Shown here one piece after another: positions 6,846-14,044 of a stretch of DNA of 33,834 nt. Below the pieces are notes generated by a model. The model made no database searches, was not told the DNA's origin, and worked only from the letters and a program-made list of their open reading frames with translations. How positions within the stretch are numbered: the stretch's first letter is position 1; each line of letters opens with the position of its first letter. Both the position numbers and the translations under genes were made by a program. The stretch is from Bacteroidota bacterium (GTDB lineage: Bacteria > Bacteroidota > Bacteroidia > Chitinophagales > Chitinophagaceae): assembly GCA_029573235.1 (NCBI GenBank), contig JAKQGX010000013.1, forward strand, positions 1-33,834, written 5' to 3'.

Positions 6846-9242
6846 ATGGTTATTTCCTATAACTGGTTGTTAGAATACCTGCCGGTACAATTGTCTATAA
6901 ACGAACTCAGCAAAATCCTTACCTCTATTGGTCTTGAAGTAGAACAAGTAGAAACCGTTGAAGCTATCAAAGGCAGTTTGGAAGGGCTTGTCATTGGTGA
7001 AGTACTTACTTGTACTAAGCATCCTAATGCTGATAAACTAAGCGTTACCACCGTATCCATTGGTAGCGAAACTCCGTTGCATATTGTATGTGGTGCGCCC
7101 AATGTTGCGGCAGGTCAACGTGTAGTAGTAGCTCCAGTAGGGGCAACAGTACACCCCACACAAGGTGAAGCATTTGAAATAAAAAAAGCTAAGATACGCG
7201 GTGAATTAAGTGAAGGGATGATATGTGCGGAAGATGAGATAGGACTTGGTAACCAACATAACGGCATATTAATATTGCCGGAAGATGCACCGATAGGGGA
7301 GAAAGCCAAAACCTATTTCAATGTACCGGCAGCAGAATATGCTATTCATATTGGGTTAACTCCCAACCGCTCGGATGCAATGAGCCATATTGGTGTAGCC
7401 AAAGATGTTTGTGCTTATCTGACGCATCATACCGGCAACGAACATCGTGTGAAAATGCCGGAGACAACCTTGCCTCAACATACGGCCGGCACTCCCTTGT
7501 CTATTACTATTCAGAATGAAGATGCTTGTCCGCGATATACAGGACTCAGTTTTTCTGGAGTAGTTGTTGGTGATTCGCCTGAATGGCTCAAAAGAAAATT
7601 ACAAACGATTGGTATGAGAAGCATCAACAATGTTGTGGATATTACCAATTTTGTATTACATGAATATGGCCAACCATTGCATGCCTTTGATGAAGATGCC
7701 ATAAAAGGGAGGAGCATACAAGTAAAAACCGGCTTGGGTGGCAGTACCTTCAAAACACTGGATGGTAACGACATTCAGCTGACGGATACCGACCTGATGA
7801 TTTGCGATGCCGAAAACCCAATGTGCTTGGCAGGTGTGTATGGTGGCGCTGCAAGTGGTGTGACTGCTGCCACACAACGCGTGTTTTTAGAAAGTGCTTA
7901 TTTCAATCCACAATATATTCGTCGCAGCTCGCTACACCACGGACTGCGCACCGATGCCGCCACCCATTTTGAGAAAGCCGTGGATGTCAACTTGGTGATA
8001 CCGGCTTTGTTGCGTGCTGCCCATTGGATGGTGGAGCTTACAGGAGCTTCGATTACATCACCTATCATTGACCATTATCCTGCTCCATTAAAAAGCGTAA
8101 CCATTGTTACCACACAAGAATATATCTGCCGACTCAGCGGCAAGTCCTATACCAATGAAACCATTCAAACCATTCTGAAGGCGTTGGGATTTGCGGTATC
8201 AGAAAAAGAAGGCACATTTACTATTGAGGTTCCTTCCAATAAAGCGGATGTATTACAACCGGCAGACATCGTAGAAGAAATTGTAAGATTGGATGGATTG
8301 GACAATATTTTCATCCCCGAAAAATTAAACATAACCTTACTACCCACGCTGCCCAACGATAGAAAACTGAAAGAGAAAATTGCGGAGATGCTGTGTGCAC
8401 AAGGATTGCAGGAAATCGTTACCAACTCGGTTACCAATAGCAAGTACTATCCGGGCAATGATACATTGGTTGCCATGATTAATAGCTTGAGCAGCGAGTT
8501 GGATATACTACGCCCTTCCATGTTAGAAAGCGGATTGGAAGTAGTGAGTTACAATATTAACCGTAAAAGCACCAACCTTTCGTTGTTTGAATTTGGGAAA
8601 ACCTATCATGCCTCCAATGGTAGTCAAATAGAAGAAGAACAATTAGCCATGTGGTTTACCGGCAATGTGCAAGAACCCGCTTGGAATACGCGCCAAAAGC
8701 CTTTTGATGCCTATTATGTAAAAGGGGTATTGCAAAATATTTTTTTACGAAATGGTATTCATAAACTACAAACCGGCATTGTGGAAGACACCATTATTTG
8801 GAAATACAAAAACCAAACGATAGCGCAAGTAACGAAAGTAAACAACGAAAGACTGAAACGTTTTGACATCAAGCAGCCGGTATTTTTTGCTACAATACAT
8901 TGGGACATGTTTGTAAAAGCGACGGCAACTCATAAAATCAAATACGCCGAAGTGCCCAAGTATCCATCGGTGCAACGTGATTTGGCATTAGTTATTGATA
9001 AAGCCGTAACCTATGCACAAGTGCAACAAGCTACCGACCAATTGCAGATACTTGCCTTGCAAGACTATCATGTGTTTGATGTGTTTGAAAATGAAAAACT
9101 GGGCGACAATAAAAAATCGTACGCACTGAGCTATCGATTCCAACTAAAAGATAAGACGCTTACCGACACGGAAATTGAGGCACACATGCAAGCACTTATC
9201 AAAAACTATGAAACGAAATTGAATGCTACCATAAGACAATAG
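6846..9242 (+). CDS. pheT: Phenylalanine--tRNA ligase beta subunit
   Basis: 798 residues, the normal length for the long bacterial beta subunit. Domains in order: N-terminal segment (MVISYNWLLEYL), tRNA-binding/EMAP-like domain (about 40-155, with VIGEVLTCTKHPNADKLSV), B3/B4 editing domain (about 225-395, with NNVVDITNFVLHEYGQPLHAFD read in two parts), B5 domain (about 410-475), catalytic-like core, and a C-terminal ferredoxin-fold anticodon-binding domain (about 700-797, from YPSVQRDLALVID). It forms the alpha2-beta2 enzyme that charges tRNA-Phe; the alpha subunit gene is not adjacent. The next gene starts 7 bases after the stop, so the transcript probably continues. Confidence 0.97.
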   Translation: MVISYNWLLEYLPVQLSINELSKILTSIGLEVEQVETVEAIKGSLEGLVIGEVLTCTKHPNADKLSVTTVSIGSETPLHIVCGAPNVAAGQRVVVAPVGATVHPTQGEAFEIKKAKIRGELSEGMICAEDEIGLGNQHNGILILPEDAPIGEKAKTYFNVPAAEYAIHIGLTPNRSDAMSHIGVAKDVCAYLTHHTGNEHRVKMPETTLPQHTAGTPLSITIQNEDACPRYTGLSFSGVVVGDSPEWLKRKLQTIGMRSINNVVDITNFVLHEYGQPLHAFDEDAIKGRSIQVKTGLGGSTFKTLDGNDIQLTDTDLMICDAENPMCLAGVYGGAASGVTAATQRVFLESAYFNPQYIRRSSLHHGLRTDAATHFEKAVDVNLVIPALLRAAHWMVELTGASITSPIIDHYPAPLKSVTIVTTQEYICRLSGKSYTNETIQTILKALGFAVSEKEGTFTIEVPSNKADVLQPADIVEEIVRLDGLDNIFIPEKLNITLLPTLPNDRKLKEKIAEMLCAQGLQEIVTNSVTNSKYYPGNDTLVAMINSLSSELDILRPSMLESGLEVVSYNINRKSTNLSLFEFGKTYHASNGSQIEEEQLAMWFTGNVQEPAWNTRQKPFDAYYVKGVLQNIFLRNGIHKLQTGIVEDTIIWKYKNQTIAQVTKVNNERLKRFDIKQPVFFATIHWDMFVKATATHKIKYAEVPKYPSVQRDLALVIDKAVTYAQVQQATDQLQILALQDYHVFDVFENEKLGDNKKSYALSYRFQLKDKTLTDTEIEAHMQALIKNYETKLNATIRQ

Positions 9243-9249
9243 CAACACT

Positions 9250-9525
9250 ATGCAAGAGTTCGAGTACCTCCATCAGAAAGTACAGCAGTTGCTGAAAAAA
9301 TACCAAGAGCTGAAAAAAGAAAATCGGCAATTGAAGACTACTCTTGCGAAGCAAACACAAGAATTAGCAGCTTTGAATACACAGTTTGATGGATTGGAAC
9401 AGCAAGTAGCGGCTCAACAATTAGGAAATCATGTATTGACCGAAGATGACAAGCAACAAATTAAAAAGCAAATCACACAAGTAATCAGCGAAATTGACAA
9501 ACTCTTATTATCGCTCCATGAATAA
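9250..9525 (+). CDS. Small coiled-coil protein downstream of pheT
   Basis: 91 residues, almost entirely a charged heptad coiled coil (residues 1-65, e.g. LKKYQELKKENRQLK), then a helical tail (IKKQITQVISEIDKLLLSL). No signal peptide or membrane segment. In other Bacteroidota a small coiled-coil gene of this type often follows pheT and precedes zapA, suggesting a link to cell division, but no zapA is found here. Starts 7 bases after pheT, and its last codons overlap the ATG of the next gene by 8 bases, so translation is likely coupled. Name and role unassigned. Confidence 0.75.
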   Translation: MQEFEYLHQKVQQLLKKYQELKKENRQLKTTLAKQTQELAALNTQFDGLEQQVAAQQLGNHVLTEDDKQQIKKQITQVISEIDKLLLSLHE

Positions 9526-10009
9526 AACAATATTGCTTTACACCTTATGGGTAGGTTGCTTGATGTTTATCGCTGCTTGTAGCATCGACAGAGATCCCTG
9601 TATGCTTCCCAAACAGACCATCACCCGAATAGGGAGTTACACTGTAGATACAGCCGGTAATACCATCGACACCCTACTTCCCAAACCCTTGTTGATAGCC
9701 ATTAGCAAGGATACCCTGCGAGGATTGCGCTTTGCAGATAAGTCATCAAAGCTCAGCATGGTCTTATCCTCTGTGGCAGATACTTGTCGTTATATGATAG
9801 TGCCCGATTCTAGCACGGGTGTTGCAGACACGATGACATTTTACTACCAAAGGAGCTTACATTTTTTATCCAATTCTTGCGGATACTCTTATTTCTTTTT
9901 GCTGAAAAATATTACCACCACAACCTATGCAATCGATTCGGTGAAAATCAATAATGCAGAAGTAAACAACGATGCCAATACTCCGGAACATGTCAAAGTA
10001 TATTATTAA
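9518..10009 (+). CDS. DUF6452-like lipoprotein
   Basis: 163 residues. The ATG at 9518 begins a lipoprotein signal (MNKTILLYTLWVGCLMFIAAC) with lipobox IAAC; the upstream TTG at 9494 would bury it. The mature part has DRDPCMLPKQT, then beta-strand-rich sequence, a conserved-looking LRGLRFADKSSKLSMVLS and a second pair of cysteines (DTCRYMIV and SNSCGYSYFFLLK). Length, cysteine pattern and its position immediately before a DUF6048-like gene match the Bacteroidota DUF6452 family as I remember it. Function unknown; a cell-envelope role with its partner is inferred. It overlaps the gene before by 8 bases and the gene after by 20. Confidence 0.7.
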   Translation: MNKTILLYTLWVGCLMFIAACSIDRDPCMLPKQTITRIGSYTVDTAGNTIDTLLPKPLLIAISKDTLRGLRFADKSSKLSMVLSSVADTCRYMIVPDSSTGVADTMTFYYQRSLHFLSNSCGYSYFFLLKNITTTTYAIDSVKINNAEVNNDANTPEHVKVYY

Positions 10010-10679
10010 CACACTCTTGTTGTGCTGCTTCTCGGTAACGGTGTGGGCACAAGACAGTGGAGATAGCACTGCTAAAGCGGAGGTGAAAAAGATACGTCCG
10101 GGCTATCACCAACTTAGACTCTCCATCAATGTTAGTAGTCCGGTAGTAAGCATGATACTAAAAGACCGTACCCATTACGAAGCCGGCTTGGATTATTATT
10201 GGAAAAACGAAGTTTATCTGGCTTTAGAAGCCGGTAAGGGAGGCGCTAATTTTGACAATACCGACTTGAAATATACGGCTACCAACAGTTTTGTAAGAAT
10301 AGGAATTGATAAAAGTATGTTGCTACGCCTCTTTCCGCAAGACTGGGATATGGTGCATATCGGACTACGGTATGGCATAGCCCCCATCACACGTAATGCA
10401 GCCACTTTCACCCTGCAAGATAACTTTTGGGGTACCACCACCGGCACAATTCCGGCAAAAAAAAGTGTAGCACATTGGGCATCGTTAGGTGTGGGAACGA
10501 GGGTAGAGTTGTTTCGTGGGTTCTTTGCCGGCTATAACTTACGTGCCAATTTTTTAATGAATCCCAAAGCTTTTACCGAGCTGCCGCCCAACTACGTAGC
10601 AGGTTATGGTAAAATAGAGAAGAGTACCACTTTCGATTTTGGAGTTTACTTCAGTTATGCTTTGCGATGGAAACAGTAG
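9990..10679 (+). CDS. DUF6048-like outer-membrane beta-barrel protein
   Basis: 229 residues from the ATG at 9990, which starts a signal peptide (MSKYIINTLLLCCFSVTVWA). The mature chain has a linker with many charged residues, then repeated amphipathic strands (VYLALEAGKGGANF, SFVRIGIDKSM, MVHIGLRYGIAP, WASLGVGTRVELF, GYNLRANFL, FDFGVYFSYALRW) ending in aromatic residues near the C-terminus, as in small outer-membrane barrels. Family call rests on these features and on coupling to the DUF6452-like gene. It converges with the LysE-type gene, leaving only 4 bases between the two stops. Confidence 0.7.
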   Translation: MSKYIINTLLLCCFSVTVWAQDSGDSTAKAEVKKIRPGYHQLRLSINVSSPVVSMILKDRTHYEAGLDYYWKNEVYLALEAGKGGANFDNTDLKYTATNSFVRIGIDKSMLLRLFPQDWDMVHIGLRYGIAPITRNAATFTLQDNFWGTTTGTIPAKKSVAHWASLGVGTRVELFRGFFAGYNLRANFLMNPKAFTELPPNYVAGYGKIEKSTTFDFGVYFSYALRWKQ

Positions 10680-10683
10680 CCGT

Positions 10684-11382
10684 TTATAGCAAGCTACCTC
10701 GATATTCATATTGCTCCTGCGGTGTCCGGTAACTCGATGCTCCTTTCTTTTTGAAATGAATGTTAAATGCTGTAGAGAGCAATAAAGCTACGCCAATAGC
10801 AAAAATGCAAATCGCTGAAAAGCGTTGCAGGTACATGATTCTACGCAGGGTTAGTTTCCTACGAATAGAGTCTGCTAAAAAAACTTTTAAAAAATCGATG
10901 GACAAAATGAGCGCCAGGCAAGTGCCAAACAGTACAACTCGATAAGATACCGATGTGTTGGCCGTTGCCGTTACGGCTGCAAGCCAGGTAATGATAACAC
11001 CCGGGTTGATGGTGTTGATTAAAAAACCGGAGAGCCATATTTTGAAATAATGCCCTCCACCCACCGGAAGTGGTTTGGTAGAAGGTCGCTGCGGTTTGTA
11101 TTTTTTCAACATTCCGGCACCGCCCACCATGATTAATACAATAGCGCCTCCATAAGCAATATATCGTTCGTATTCGTGCAACAACTCCAACCAAGTAACG
11201 GCTACATTGGCCATCGTAACATACATGGCATCGCTAACCGAAACCCCCAATACAAACGCCAATCCCGACTTATAGCTATGATAAATACTATAGCGAATCA
11301 CAGCGAACAAGGTTGGGCCAACAGAAATGGCCATAAATAGTCCTATCAAAATACCCTTTATGAACGCATCAATCAAATGCAT
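10684..11382 (-). CDS. LysE/RhtB family amino-acid exporter
   Basis: 232 residues with six hydrophobic segments. The family hallmark is in the first helix: GILIGLFMAISVGPTLFAVIRYSI, with GP followed by the amphipathic turn, then GLAFVLGVSVSDAMYV. The middle ILVMVGG-type helix and FLINTINPGVIITWLAAV (NP motif) are also typical. Members export amino acids or related small solutes using the proton gradient. The substrate cannot be read from sequence. It follows tsaE on the same strand by 85 bases. The C-terminal 20 residues are polar and charged. Confidence 0.88.
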   Translation of the reverse strand: MHLIDAFIKGILIGLFMAISVGPTLFAVIRYSIYHSYKSGLAFVLGVSVSDAMYVTMANVAVTWLELLHEYERYIAYGGAIVLIMVGGAGMLKKYKPQRPSTKPLPVGGGHYFKIWLSGFLINTINPGVIITWLAAVTATANTSVSYRVVLFGTCLALILSIDFLKVFLADSIRRKLTLRRIMYLQRFSAICIFAIGVALLLSTAFNIHFKKKGASSYRTPQEQYEYRGSLL

Positions 11383-11467
11383 GTGTCTAAAGTAATAAGT
11401 AATTAGGAAAGTTCTGTCAGTAGCGAAAAGAATATATACTTGAAGACATCTCTTTTAGGCAATTGCA

Positions 11468-11914
11468 CTACATTATGACCGTACAATTCATTATTCTCTC
11501 TTGCGGGCTGATGGTAGTGATGGATACATTCAAAAACGGGCGTGGTAATAAACATTTCGCCTTCGCCGCCCATTCTATAAAACAATAATCGGCTTGCCCC
11601 AGCACGGCATCTTCCATACCGGCTTGTATAGCGTCTTCTTCATTGTCGATACGGTACCAATCCATGTGGTAAATGATGCGCGATACTCCATCGTCTTGAT
11701 AACGATATTCGTTAATCAATGAAAAGGTAGGACTGCTCACCACATCCTGCACTTGCAATAGGTTGCAAAGCGCATGTATGAAGGTGGTTTTGCCAGCACC
11801 CATATTTCCATCAAAAGCAATAATTCGGTAAGGTTTTGCCCATTGCCAAAAAGCCTCAACTGTTTTCGGCAAATCCTCTAAACGATATTGAAATGAGATA
11901 GACGGTGTTGTCAC
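11468..11914 (-). CDS. tsaE: TsaE, ATPase subunit for tRNA t6A synthesis
   Basis: 148 residues. Walker A at 36-44 (GNMGAGKTT), switch-like SSPTFSLINEY, the HMDWYRI segment and the FIEWAAKAKCLLP motif are characteristic of TsaE. With TsaB and TsaD it helps make N6-threonylcarbamoyladenosine at position 37 of tRNAs that read ANN codons; partners are not in the window. No ATG is available in front of the conserved region, so the start is GTG at 11914. It is 55 bases from the SDR gene on the same strand, possibly in one transcript. Confidence 0.93.
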   Translation of the reverse strand: MTTPSISFQYRLEDLPKTVEAFWQWAKPYRIIAFDGNMGAGKTTFIHALCNLLQVQDVVSSPTFSLINEYRYQDDGVSRIIYHMDWYRIDNEEDAIQAGMEDAVLGQADYCFIEWAAKAKCLLPRPFLNVSITTISPQERIMNCTVIM

Positions 11915-11969
11915 GATGGAAAATAATAAGGAGTGTGGGTGATGATGAGTTGGGATGATGAAAAGTATT

Positions 11970-12788
11970 TTAATCTAAGAATAAATCTTTTTGCAAGTCG
12001 GCACCCGGCACTACCGAGTAATGCTCAAATTGGGTAACTCCGGCTTGCCTTAACACTGCTTCGTCTATCAATTGTTGACCCGTATAAGTAGTGGGGGGTT
12101 GTTGTAAAATATAATGAGCGGCATCGGCTACAATCTCTGGCTTCCGGCTACGCTTCATCAGATAGTCGCCACCCAATAAGTTGTTGATAGCAGCAGTGGC
12201 AATAGTGGTAGCCGGCCATAGTGCATTGGCAGCAATGCCATACGCTTGCAGCTCGGCAGCCCAGCCCAAGGTCAGCATGGTCATATTGTATTTGCTTATG
12301 GTGTAGGCAACGGAATCTTTAAACCATTTTACTTGCATATCTAAGGGCGGAGATAAGGTAAGGATATGCGCGTGACGAGACTCTTTCAAAAAAGGGAGAC
12401 AATGTTTGGTAACTAAAAAGGTACCCCTCACATTGATGTCGTACATAAGGTCAAATCGTTTGGCAGTAGTTTGTTCTGTATTGGTCAGAGAGATGGCAGA
12501 AGCATTGTTTATAACTCCATCGATACCACCAAAATGAGCAGCGCCTTTTTGCACAGCATCAATAATATTTTCCTCATCACGTACATCGCAAGCAATAGGT
12601 AAAGCCCTACCACCCGCGTTCTCTATTGCTTCAGCTGCCGTAAAGATGGTGCCCTCCAATTTGGGTTGTTCTGCTATCGATTTGGAGGCAATGATAATAT
12701 TGGCACCACTGGTTGCCAGTCGCAAAGCAATAGCTTTTCCAATGCCCCTGCTGGCACCGGATATGAAATAGGTTTTGTCTTTAAACAT
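11970..12788 (-). CDS. Short-chain dehydrogenase/reductase, HSDL2-like
   Basis: 272 residues. The Rossmann nucleotide site is at 10-17 (SGASRGIG), followed by IIIASKS and the CDVRDEENI segment, which suggests NADP(H) or NAD(H) binding. The NNAS motif (GVINNASAI) is present, and catalytic residues are Ser (LTLSPP) with YTISKYN supplying the Tyr-x-x-x-Lys pair. The LSPPLDM stretch and the LWPATTIATAA segment are typical of the hydroxysteroid dehydrogenase-like 2 branch, whose physiological substrate in bacteria is unknown. No SCP2 domain follows. Start taken as the ATG at 12788; a GTG two codons upstream is possible. Confidence 0.88.
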   Translation of the reverse strand: MFKDKTYFISGASRGIGKAIALRLATSGANIIIASKSIAEQPKLEGTIFTAAEAIENAGGRALPIACDVRDEENIIDAVQKGAAHFGGIDGVINNASAISLTNTEQTTAKRFDLMYDINVRGTFLVTKHCLPFLKESRHAHILTLSPPLDMQVKWFKDSVAYTISKYNMTMLTLGWAAELQAYGIAANALWPATTIATAAINNLLGGDYLMKRSRKPEIVADAAHYILQQPPTTYTGQQLIDEAVLRQAGVTQFEHYSVVPGADLQKDLFLD

Positions 12789-12912
12789 GGACACGGTTTT
12801 GTGAAGCTATCTGGTTAATAAATTATGGACAATTCAAATGATGGTTATAGTTTAAACTTGAAAGTTCCAGCCGTTGAAATACTGTAGATTGGCTTATGGA
12901 ATGTGCGATTGA

Positions 12913-13308
12913 TTATAATAACGATTGAGCACCTCTACTTTGATAATATTCAATTTTATGAAGGAATAAAGCAGCCATTTTATTCCCCCGCCACTTCGCT
13001 TCATCAGCACGTATGCCACAGAAATAACCATCTACAGTTTCGTGCCATAGCCGCAGCCATTCATCGAAATGCTGTGCTTTTACGGGCAGCTTGGCATGTG
13101 GTGGAAAGGGAGCACCAAAGTAGGTACGTTCTTCTTCTAATAATACCGTTTGCCAAAAGCTGTACATTTTTTTTAAATGTTGCGGCCAACGGTCTTGTAT
13201 GACGTTGTTGAAGATGTCGCCCAGCAAATCATTCTCTCTTATTTTTTGGTAGAAGCTATCTACCAACAGTTGGATGTCCTCTAAGTTTTCAATATCCTTT
13301 TGTGGCAT
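12913..13308 (-). CDS. Group III truncated hemoglobin
   Basis: 131 residues, the size of a 2/2-fold globin. Recognisable parts are IQLLVDSFYQKIRENDLLGDIF (A/B helices), WPQHLKKMYSFWQTVLL, FPPHAKLPVKAQHFDEWL with the His of AQHF as the likely proximal heme ligand, and LWHETVDGYFCG. Members bind oxygen or nitric oxide and are linked to detoxification of reactive nitrogen species or to microaerobic growth. It lies 16 bases downstream of an Rrf2-family regulator gene on the same strand, strongly suggesting co-transcription. Confidence 0.88.
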   Translation of the reverse strand: MPQKDIENLEDIQLLVDSFYQKIRENDLLGDIFNNVIQDRWPQHLKKMYSFWQTVLLEEERTYFGAPFPPHAKLPVKAQHFDEWLRLWHETVDGYFCGIRADEAKWRGNKMAALFLHKIEYYQSRGAQSLL

Positions 13309-13324
13309 GGCTCGTCTATGGTAT

Positions 13325-13759
13325 TTAATGTAGTTTCAAAAAAGATTTTTGGTTGTCGAGTTCGTCTTTAAAGCTGGTGAGTTGGGCACTTTCAAGCATT
13401 TGATTGGTAGCTTCGCGAATGCCTTTGTACTCATGGTGAATGGGGCATGGGTTGGCTTCCGAACATTGGTGTAATCCCAATCCACAAGCCGTGAAGATAG
13501 CATCTCCATCTACCGCTCTGACAATATCGGCAATGGAGCATTGTGCATTTTGTTCACTCAAATAAAACCCACCACGAGGTCCTTTCATGGATTGTACCAA
13601 ACCTTCTCTGCATAAATTCTGCATCACTTTTGCGATGAAGTATTCCGGGGCTCCGGAGCCCTTGGCTATCTCTTTGATGCCAATTCGTTTGCCCCCCACC
13701 GATTTTTGTGCAAGGAATATCATGGCTCGTATGGCATATTCACAGGTTTTTGAAAACAT
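13325..13759 (-). CDS. Rrf2-family transcriptional regulator with three-Cys cluster motif
   Basis: 144 residues from ATG 13759 (an upstream in-frame TTG at 13777 is unlikely). The N-terminal winged helix-turn-helix is clear: MFSKTCEYAIRAMIFLA, then GIKEIAKGSGAPEYFIAKVMQ and MKGPRGGFYLS. Three cysteines, Cys92, Cys99 and Cys105, occur as C-x6-C-x5-C, close to the spacing in IscR and NsrR where they hold an iron-sulfur cluster. NsrR-type members sense nitric oxide by cluster damage. The globin gene right after it fits NO sensing. It diverges from the NRPS-PKS gene, so its binding site could lie in the shared 285-base spacer, but no clear operator was seen. Confidence 0.88.
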   Translation of the reverse strand: MFSKTCEYAIRAMIFLAQKSVGGKRIGIKEIAKGSGAPEYFIAKVMQNLCREGLVQSMKGPRGGFYLSEQNAQCSIADIVRAVDGDAIFTACGLGLHQCSEANPCPIHHEYKGIREATNQMLESAQLTSFKDELDNQKSFLKLH

Positions 13760-13881
13760 ATTTTCAACTGGTTTCAATTGGGTGATAAATAGTGCTATCC
13801 TTTGTAAAAATAGGGAGTTTATAATGATATTGAAATAAGCAGCTTAAAGGCAATATTGAACAGCGAAGATTACTTCATAAG

Positions 13882-13913
13882 CTACCAGTGGCAATTCATT
13901 GGTAGTAATTGCC
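13882..13913. repeat. Interleaved inverted repeats upstream of NRPS-PKS promoter
   Basis: Two inverted repeats overlap: CTACCA (13882-13887) with TGGTAG (13900-13905), and GGCAATT (13890-13896) with AATTGCC (13907-13913). The two stems exclude each other. They end 17 bases before the upstream TTG element of the NRPS-PKS promoter and about 120 bases from the Rrf2 start. The position suits a regulator-binding site or a structure in a divergent transcript. Confidence 0.45.
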
Positions 13914-13929
13914 CATGCAATAGAAGGTG

Positions 13930-13960
13930 TTGTTATTACAAGCGTTATCTATTATCTTTG
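13930..13960 (+). promoter_or_regulatory. Bacteroidota promoter of the NRPS-PKS locus
   Basis: TTG (13930-13932), a 20-base spacer and TATCTTTG (13953-13960) match the Bacteroidota consensus of TTG, about 19-20 bases, TAnnTTTG. Transcription would start near 13967, giving a leader of about 78 bases before the ATG at 14045. Confidence 0.65.
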
Positions 13961-14044
13961 TCAGGATAGGATTTGGTTATTGCATAAAATTCGCAATGCT
14001 ATGATGTAGCAGATAATATTTGGCTTTCAGACACTATTTACTTT

